Of a stretch of 14,410 bases of DNA, positions 8,548 to 14,410 are shown piece by piece. Numbering within the stretch: the stretch's first letter is position 1; the number at the start of each line of letters is the position of its first letter. Both the position numbers and the translations under genes were made by a program. The stretch is from contig JAANBB010000698.1 in NCBI GenBank assembly GCA_014621425.1, positions 1-14,410 on the forward strand, written 5' to 3'. The notes under the pieces were generated by a model. That model worked only from the letters and a program-made list of their open reading frames with translations, searched no databases and was not told the DNA's origin. Source of the stretch: Cylindrodendrum hubeiense (lineage: Eukaryota; Ascomycota; Sordariomycetes; Hypocreales; Nectriaceae).

Positions 8548-10107
8548 CTAGTGGGACTTGACGATGGCCTTGCTCTCAACCCATCTAGCAAACTTGACGA
8601 CAGGAGTATCCACAGCCCGCCAAAAAACATCAGCCACACAGATATTAACTGCGAGGCAGAGCAAGCCGCCCAAGACAAACCCGACAGGATATGCATTGCC
8701 CTCGACACCCGTTATATCCCAAACCAACTTTTGCAAGTGTTGGCCGATTACCTGAAATACAATGTTATGCACAAGGTAAAGTGAGAATGAGATCTTGCCC
8801 AAGTACTGTGCGATAGCGGAGTTAAAGACGCGTTGCCACCATGGCGAGTGAGTTACTGTGAGGAGGAAGAAGGTCGCACCGACGGTATTCCAATACCAAA
8901 TTGCCTTTGAGTCTTTTCTCCACCACTTTGGGATCCGGGAAGTGAGATAAACCCAACCGGGGGTGTCATCAGATCGTTCAGGCATGCTCAGAAGGAAGAG
9001 GGCAAGGATCCCAAGCAGGTGCCAGAATACTGTCTCGAGCCTTGATTGCGTGGGCTTGTGTTTCTCGTCCCCAATAACAGCCGGGACATGAGCCCCGCGA
9101 ATGTGATCATTTTCGACGAGAAGCATTCCCATGAGGAACAATATCATATCGCTCCTGCAAGCTCTGTAGGATATGTATGCCACAGTCATAACAGTAAGGA
9201 ATCGATATCTAGTCCGGAGACGAGCCGTCGTCAGGATGACGCCAAATAGATAGAATGAGCTGCGGAATTCAACAGCGATAGTCCACAGCTGGCCACCGTA
9301 AACTGTTCATCGCGATTAGTATGAAAGGGGGGGTTTCAAAGAGTAATGTAGTAACCTACGCCCAAATTGAGGAGTACTCCATGTAAAGAACCGGAAGAAC
9401 CCAAAGGTAACACCAACCCATTCGTTCCACCGCGCATATGCAGAAAGCGGGCCAGGAATACCAGGTTGAAAGTGTTTGAAATAAGTGTCATCTCTCATCA
9501 TTGGTCGGTTTAACTCGTATACACCCATTTGAATTATGCAAGCGGTCATGGTGGTAATAATAATAGCCGGGAGGTAAAGGCGTATACCACGTCGGAAGGC
9601 CATGGAACACATGACATTGCAGAAATCACCCAGCTTGCGATTCCGGATATGTTGTATGGGTTTGTAGGAGAGGGCGTAGCCCGAGATGATGAAGAAGACG
9701 GACACGGCGCTGCCTCCTGCATATAGTAGGCGAACGAAGGGTAGCCGCATGAAATCACGGTTGCCCTCGTGTCCCCAACCGTGTCCAATTCCATAAGATG
9801 GGGCCGTGAAATGGCAGAGATATACCATGAGGCAAGCGATCCCCCTCATTCCGTCGAGATAGGCTGTTGGACCCAGTTCTGCCGGCCAGATCTGGTCACG
9901 CATGTGTTGGCCCTGGAGAAAGCTGGGGACGAGGAACCGGGCGAATTGGCGTATGAGAAGGCGCCAGTAGGGCCAGCCATCGAAGGAATAGATGCCCTTG
10001 GTCCATCCTGTGGGGAAATGCAGGCCCTGGTCTAGGGTGGCGTTGGTGATGTCGTCGAGGATGCCCGCCCTTTCCTCATTGAGATTGGAGTTACGCCGTG
10101 AGCTCAT
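8548..10107 (-). CDS. Integral-membrane acyltransferase, acyltransferase-3 (OafA/NolL-like) family
   Basis: Two exons (10107-9360 and 9302-8548) give 500 residues, a usual length for fungal members. Conserved blocks in order: PTAYLDGMRGIACLMVYLCHF at 80-100, where D85, R88 and H99 match the family's DG-RG...H signature; GGSAVSVFFIISGYALS at 131-147; RRGIRLYLPA at 172-181; GGQLWTIAVEFR at 252-263, rebuilt across the splice; and YLGKISFSLYLVH at 416-428. Many hydrophobic segments alternate with charged loops, so it should span a membrane. The family transfers acyl groups, often acetyl, to sugars, lipids or small molecules; the substrate here is unknown. The start context is CACAATGAG and the stop is TAG. 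Third-position use is clearly less G/C-biased than in the flanking enzyme genes. It lies between a peroxisomal crotonase and a siderophore-type transacylase, which suggests but does not show a tailoring role. Confidence 0.9.
9303..9359 (-). other. Spliceosomal intron (57 bp, phase 1) of the membrane acyltransferase gene
   Basis: On the minus strand the donor is GTAGGT (from 9359), a branch-like ACTAAT lies at about 9319-9315 and the acceptor is CAG ending at 9303. Splicing joins C (9360) with TT (9302-9301) to make Leu250 and restores the family block GGQLWTIAVEFR. Without removal, translation runs into a stop at about 9316. Confidence 0.9.
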
Positions 10108-12029
10108 TGTGGTGGTAAACGTAGGGCCCGAAGAACCATAGGGACAATGAGCTAAGAGGCATAACTACCGACAACCAGGAAATCGGTGTCTTTAAGGGTG
10201 CTCCAGGTCGAGATTGAAAGGGAGGAATAGGGACACGGTGAGAATGCGGGTTTGCCATTACCTGAGTCGATTGAGACAGTCGGCCAAGGCCATGCGTAAC
10301 CTCAGACACGCCACGCACTAAAGGGTACTATAACTTGAGCTGGAGCGCGCACAACTTTACATGTATCTCTAACTATCCGCATTTCTGGCCTTCTGCCTAT
10401 GGCGATCTCGCGATAGTGGTAGCACGCCGTTGATAAGGGGTTGGCTCCATGGTTAAGACAATGGTTGACACTACTCTTATCGATAGAGACCAACAGCCAA
10501 TGGTCTTTGTCGCAGCTCTTCATATCAGAGACATGTCGCAGGGGTTACTAGGATATGGCCAAGCGTTGACTCTTGACATCAGGGCAAAGGGAGCATTTGG
10601 TGGTGGCAATAGCCCCAATCAATTCATACCATATCCTACTTCACTGGAATGGTGGTGAGAATATTCGTCGCTTTCCCTAATCAAGGCAGGAATAGTGGGC
10701 TCTGCATGCCCTGAATCAGGTTCGCGCCCACGCCACCATATTTTGAGATGCTAATGCTGTGAACCCACTAAACGCCAACATGCAAGATGCGCTGAGTGAA
10801 CAGGTGCCGAACGGGAATCGGAGCCAGGAGCTGAAAAGCGCGGTGCTTGAGATCGTGAACCATCTCGCCGGGACATGGACGCTGGGACGGGATTTCCACA
10901 GGGCGCATCAGCCTCCAGTAACCGCAGTACCCGAGGCAACTCAGTACAGGACTGCTCCGTGGGATTCCCGATCTTATCAATCGCACCCCCCCTCCAGTGC
11001 ATTGATCAGCGGGCCCGGGCCTCTCCGGGTCCGCACCACTAGCCCAGAAGGACGGGCTGCGTGGACATGTGGCATTGGCCTCAGACCGCTCGCAAGGGCC
11101 GAGTTGCTGTATGGGGGGAAGGTTCCCGTGGGAGACGCAAAGCGCAGAGGGTGGCGCGCATAGGCGAGGAGCCCGCGAGGGGACGGATGCCCCAAAGAGA
11201 GGAAGACGGCCGGCGGTTTGGGCAAATAAAAACTCAGACACCACGTGTTGCGCGGTATGGCAATTTTATCAATCTCCCGCTACGCCTGCACCTCGCGTTA
11301 GCTGCAGGGTACTTGGGGATGTAGCTGGGCCGGCGGTGTGGTGATAGCGGCACTAGCCCGAAGGAGTGCCGTCGTCGAGGAGCTTCTAGCCAGGGGTTGG
11401 TCGGAGATGGTCCCTTGTGCTCGACTGTGGTGGACGGGGTGAAGGACTGGCAAACTGGGCGGTGGACTGCGTGGCGTCCTACGCAGTACTACGCAGTGCA
11501 CCTCGTATGATCTGGCTGCCATTGCATTTGCCGACAGGGCTAGTCGTGGAGCTAGGCTGTCATTAGGTAAATGCTGCTGGAATGGAGAAGGGTGTGTCTG
11601 TTGTCTGTGGTGTGTCTGTTCGGGGCCTTGGTCCGCGAGCTTGGCTGCTGGCGGTCAACTCCCATTGAACATGTCTCGACGCCGCAGCAAGGGTCTGCGT
11701 GGTTGAGGGTGTGAGTGAGTGAGCAGCTCAGTGAACAGCTCAGTGAAATGCGCCGCTCAGTGAGTGCGCGTGCGTCTGCGTGGCATAGTCGGCCGCACAT
11801 AGTATGAGTGATAAACTGCGGCTGGGCGAGGCGGCTGGGCTACTGGGCTGCTGGGTTGAGCTCTTCACGACTCAATGCGTCCCCGATCGACGACGAGGCC
11901 GTCGGCTTTCGGAGCAGCGCCGGTATGACGATGTGCAGTGTGCAGCAGGTGTGGGACTTGTCTAGGCCGCTCCCATAGCTCCCAGCCCGCCATTTCCAAC
12001 ACCGAGACCGGACGTGATACCGCGCAGCA
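10108..12029. other. Intergenic region between the membrane acyltransferase and the SidF-like gene
   Basis: No coding frame was recognised; the longest (minus 10768-11244, 158 residues) has no motif. The stretch holds several HGATAR-type hexamers (10431-10437, back-to-back at 10476-10486, minus 10974-10980, minus 11266-11272, and TGATAA near 11809), the right copy of the 18-bp inverted repeat, and short tandem repeats. A 12-bp repeat CAGCTCAGTGAA occurs twice at 11724-11747 and a 10-bp repeat TACGCAGTRC twice at 11480-11499. Confidence 0.5.
10713..10730 (-). repeat. Right copy of an inverted 18-bp repeat
   Basis: Read on the minus strand it is TGGGCGCGAACCTGATTC, 17 of 18 identical to 6207-6224. 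The two copies face each other 4.5 kb apart and enclose the broken-frame region and the whole membrane acyltransferase gene. Confidence 0.5.
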
Positions 12030-12036
12030 TATAAAT
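12030..12036 (+). promoter_or_regulatory. TATA box of the SidF-like gene
   Basis: TATAAAT stands out in a GC-rich stretch 108 bp upstream of the ATG at 12144, a distance compatible with a fungal core promoter and a leader of some 70-80 nt. Confidence 0.55.
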
Positions 12037-12080
12037 CCGCGGCAGCGACGGGGGCCGTTTCCGCATCGTCACCACGCGAA

Positions 12081-12140
12081 CGTCCCAATTGCAATCGATA
12101 GCCTGCCGACCGTCCCAATTGCCGTCGAGAGCCCGCCGTC
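12081..12140. repeat. 30-bp tandem duplication in the leader of the SidF-like gene
   Basis: Unit 12081-12110 and unit 12111-12140 both begin CGTCCCAATTGC and stay similar through (G/A)AT/GTCGA(T/G)AGCC(T/C)GCCG. The second ends three bases before the ATG. The duplication therefore probably lies in the 5' untranslated region. Confidence 0.7.
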
Positions 12141-12143
12141 GCA

Positions 12144-13445
12144 ATGGCTACCAGCACTGATCCCTTCCAGCAGGAGGCGCCAATCAAGATCCGGCTGCCG
12201 CATCCCTACAAGACCACCTACAGCCTCGACCGAACCAACACGGCCGCCGGCGTCCAGTCGTATGCGCTGCGCAAGGCCAGCGCCCAGGAGCCTGGCACTG
12301 CGTTCCCCCAGACGCTGCACAACGACGGGTTGCGCTTCAGCAGGCTGCCGGCCGCCGAGGCCGACACGTCCATCGATGAGAACGACAACACGCCGTGGGC
12401 CAACGCCCGCCGCAGCCCCGTCTGGGTTGCGAGCTGGGACGGCCAGGAGGCGCCGACGTCCGCCCAGGTGTGGCTCTTCCTCTACACCTTCTTCTCCGTC
12501 GACAGCGCAACCGAGTCGGTGCGCTTCCGCGTAGAGGGCACCGGAGCCCAGGAGCTGGCCAAGGCACTCCTCAACTCCATGGTGGCCATTGAGCACCCCG
12601 CCCCGTCGTACGGCTCCAAGCAGACGCTCGAGCGCCGCGACGGCGAGGTGCTCGTGCTGCGCAGCGCCTTCTGGCAGGGATGCGCGTCGCCGCTGGGCAC
12701 GCAGCCCATCTGGCTGCCGGCGTGGAACCCCAGCGTCGTGCCTCACGTCGAGTACACGCTGACGGCCACCGACTCGACGCTGCTGCGTCACCCGCGCCGC
12801 GCCCCCAAGCCGGCGCCGGGCTCCGTCATCTACAGCCGCTACATCCCGTCGCTCGACCAGCACTTCTCGCTGCAGGCGCTGGACTTCCGCAACCCCGACC
12901 ACCTCAACCTCTTCCACAACTGGCAGAACGACCCGCGCGTGGCCAAGGGCTGGATGGAGTCGGGCACGCTCGAGCACCACCGCAACTACCTCAACACGCT
13001 GCACGACGACCCCCACACCATCCCCGTCTTCGGCTGCCTCGACGACAAGCAGTTTGCCTACTTTGAGATCTACTGGGCCAAGGAGGACAAGATGGGTGCT
13101 CACTATCCCTCGCTGGACTTTGACCGCGGCCGACACGCGCTTGTCGGCGACGCCTCTTACCGCGGACAGCACATTATCATGGCGTGGTGGCCCAGCATCA
13201 TGCACTACACCTTTATCGACGACTGCCGCACCGAGCAGGTTGTGGGTGAGCCCCGGTTGACGAATGAGAAGATCCTGATGTACGAGATGATCTTTGGTCT
13301 GCACCAGAACAAGTACCTCGATCTCCCGCACAAGAGGGCCAACCTGGTCGTGTGCTCGAGGGAACGCTTCTTCCAGCTGTGCCCGTTCCAGCAGATGCTC
13401 CCGCGTGTGGCCGGTACCAACTTTGGGTTTGAGCCCAAGCTGTAG
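12144..13445 (+). CDS. sidF: SidF-like N5-hydroxyornithine acyltransferase (siderophore biosynthesis, peroxisomal)
   Basis: Single exon, 433 residues (A. fumigatus SidF is of similar size). The C-terminal half, about 225-415, is the siderophore acetyltransferase domain shared with IucB/RhbD-type enzymes. Visible blocks: NLFHNWQNDPRVAKGW (255-270), AYFEIYWAKEDKMGAHY (305-321), DRGRHALVGD (327-336), HYTFIDDCRTEQVVGEPR (354-371) and LPHKRANL (394-401). The N-terminal half is the poorly conserved part typical of fungal members. The protein ends in PKL, a PTS1-type signal, which fits SidF (peroxisomal, anhydromevalonyl transfer) better than the cytosolic acetyl-transferring SidL. Known role: acylation of N5-hydroxyornithine before NRPS assembly of fusarinine-type siderophores. 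The ATG at 12144 (GCAATGGCT) follows a TATA box and a duplicated leader. A poly(A)-like AATGAAAA lies at 13480. Codon use is strongly C/G-ending. The family is secure; SidF versus SidL rests on the C-terminus and the nearby crotonase. Confidence 0.9.
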   Translation: MATSTDPFQQEAPIKIRLPHPYKTTYSLDRTNTAAGVQSYALRKASAQEPGTAFPQTLHNDGLRFSRLPAAEADTSIDENDNTPWANARRSPVWVASWDGQEAPTSAQVWLFLYTFFSVDSATESVRFRVEGTGAQELAKALLNSMVAIEHPAPSYGSKQTLERRDGEVLVLRSAFWQGCASPLGTQPIWLPAWNPSVVPHVEYTLTATDSTLLRHPRRAPKPAPGSVIYSRYIPSLDQHFSLQALDFRNPDHLNLFHNWQNDPRVAKGWMESGTLEHHRNYLNTLHDDPHTIPVFGCLDDKQFAYFEIYWAKEDKMGAHYPSLDFDRGRHALVGDASYRGQHIIMAWWPSIMHYTFIDDCRTEQVVGEPRLTNEKILMYEMIFGLHQNKYLDLPHKRANLVVCSRERFFQLCPFQQMLPRVAGTNFGFEPKL

Positions 13446-13676
13446 AAAGGTAGTCCCTGTGCATAGTCTTGTACATAGTAATGAAAAGCGTTGTATTGCT
13501 CAACTATCTGGATGACAAGATTGCCACCTGGGTGTTTATATGAAATGGTGGCGCTGCTCGGCAGATGAATGGATCAACGTGAAGCGTGGCTTGCCCCACC
13601 ATCATGATGTGCACCTGGATGATATGTGGAGAGATGACTCGCACCAACACAACTGCAGCCCGAATTGTACATTTCC
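13446..13676. other. Downstream region of the SidF-like gene
   Basis: No gene seen. It holds the presumed 3' untranslated region, with AATGAAAA at 13480-13487 as a weak poly(A)-signal candidate, followed by non-coding sequence leading into the repeat array. Confidence 0.4.
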
Positions 13677-14410
13677 CGGGACCCCCCCGCGATCATGAGC
13701 ACGATGTGTTTGCCGTACATGGACGAGACATGGGCGAGACACGGGCGAGGTGTGAAGAGAAAAGCTTGGCATATATGCGAAAGTGCAACGGATCATCAGG
13801 TGTTGTTGGGTGTGAGGTCGCCGACTAGCGGCAACTCGGATATTCCGTCGTGCCGCGTACCCCACCATCATGACCATGATGCGATTTTAGAGCTGGGCGA
13901 GCCGTGGACGGAATGGAAAGCGGAAAGTCTTGTAGGAAGCTCAAAAACGCATGTGTTCAGGATGGGAATTTGGACTGGGAAATTTTAGAAGGGAATTGGG
14001 CAAGGTGCGAAGAGGCAGCTTGGAAAATACGTAAAATGCAACTGATGAGGCTCGGACGGAGATGTGGATAGCACGCACCGAACCAGCGGCAACTCGGACA
14101 GTCCGACGCTCCATGCCCCCACGATCATGACTCTGAGTCTTCAGACCCGAACAGCACATGGACGAGGCGTGAACACGGCGTGAATTGGCAAACCTTGGCA
14201 AACAAGCAAACCCGCACCTGATCAGGATGCGTTTTTTTCACATCTGGGCGCGGCAGTGGACGAGGCGTCGCGAGGAGGCAGAGCTTGGCACATATACTCA
14301 CTCCGGAGCAGGCGCAGCTCGCGGGCGTCTAGTTTTCGGACACGGGCCGCGGGCCACCCGCACCGAATCTGCGGCAACTCGGATCTACCGAGTTGCCGCG
14401 TCCCCCACGA
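13677..14410. repeat. Diverged tandem-repeat array, unit about 180-285 bp
   Basis: Landmarks recur in the same order. CCCCC(A/G)CGATCATGA-type blocks occur at about 13685, 13861, 14116 and 14401. ACATGGACGAG-type blocks recur at about 13718, 13910 (GTGGACGGA), 14157 and 14256. (A)GCTTGGCA-type blocks recur at about 13763, 14017, 14193 and 14282. GCGGCAACTCGGA is exact at 13828-13840, 14086-14098 and 14371-14383. Spacing between the last is 258 and 285 bp. Units are too diverged to be recent copies, and the array continues past the window end. Small frames here are incidental. Confidence 0.65.
14371..14399. repeat. Perfect inverted repeat, 12-bp arms, 5-bp loop
   Basis: Arms GCGGCAACTCGG (14371-14382) and CCGAGTTGCCGC (14388-14399) are exact reverse complements around ATCTA. 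The copy at 13828 shows the same symmetry in decayed form (TCCGTCGTGCCGC on the right), and the copy at 14086 keeps only the left arm and a short match. Confidence 0.85.

Noticed and set aside
6207..10730. Calling the 18-bp inverted repeats the ends of a defined transposon
   Set aside because: No target-site duplication, no recognisable transposase, and a third single copy at 491-509; reported only as repeats and a hypothesis.
12069..13331. 420-residue open frame on the minus strand across the SidF-like gene
   Set aside because: It is the antisense shadow of a very GC-rich coding sequence, rich in valine, arginine and leucine without motifs, while the plus strand carries clear acyltransferase blocks.

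Overview
The window reads as nuclear DNA of a filamentous ascomycete (Pezizomycotina; class not resolvable). Evidence: gene-sparse GC-rich DNA, long intergenic stretches full of short minisatellites, one 57-bp spliceosomal intron with a branch-like CTAAT, fungal start contexts (CACCATGG, CACAATGA) and two enzymes with C-terminal peroxisomal signals. No tRNA, rRNA, CRISPR array or bacterial-style operon was seen.

Three genes are well supported. (1) 3186-4055, minus: a 289-residue crotonase-fold enoyl-CoA hydratase ending in SKL. (2) 8548-10107, minus: a two-exon, 500-residue integral-membrane acyltransferase of the acyltransferase-3 (OafA/NolL-like) family. (3) 12144-13445, plus: a 433-residue hydroxyornithine N-acyltransferase of the SidF/SidL/IucB family ending in PKL. 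A fourth gene probably starts at 98 on the minus strand and leaves the window at its left edge; only about 32 codons are visible and they consist largely of a tetrapeptide repeat.

Layout: 1-98 partial gene start; 99-3185 non-coding with minisatellites; 3186-4055 hydratase; 4056-6200 non-coding; about 6200-8500 contains broken hydrophobic reading frames on the plus strand, best read as a decayed membrane-protein gene; 8548-10107 membrane acyltransferase; 10108-12143 non-coding, ending in the SidF-like promoter; 12144-13445 SidF-like gene; 13446-14410 a diverged tandem-repeat array with a perfect 12-bp-arm palindrome.

How the genes may work together: in Aspergillus fumigatus, extracellular fusarinine-type siderophores need SidI, SidH (a crotonase) and SidF (anhydromevalonyl-CoA:N5-hydroxyornithine transacylase), with these steps in peroxisomes. 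A PTS1-bearing crotonase and a PTS1-bearing SidF-like enzyme in one window fit a piece of such a cluster. The NRPS, the ligase and the transporters are not present here. The membrane acyltransferase between them is not a known part of that pathway and is the main candidate for something new. It lies in a block of visibly less GC-biased sequence bounded by a 17/18-matching inverted repeat (6207-6224 and 10713-10730), so it may instead be an unrelated insertion.
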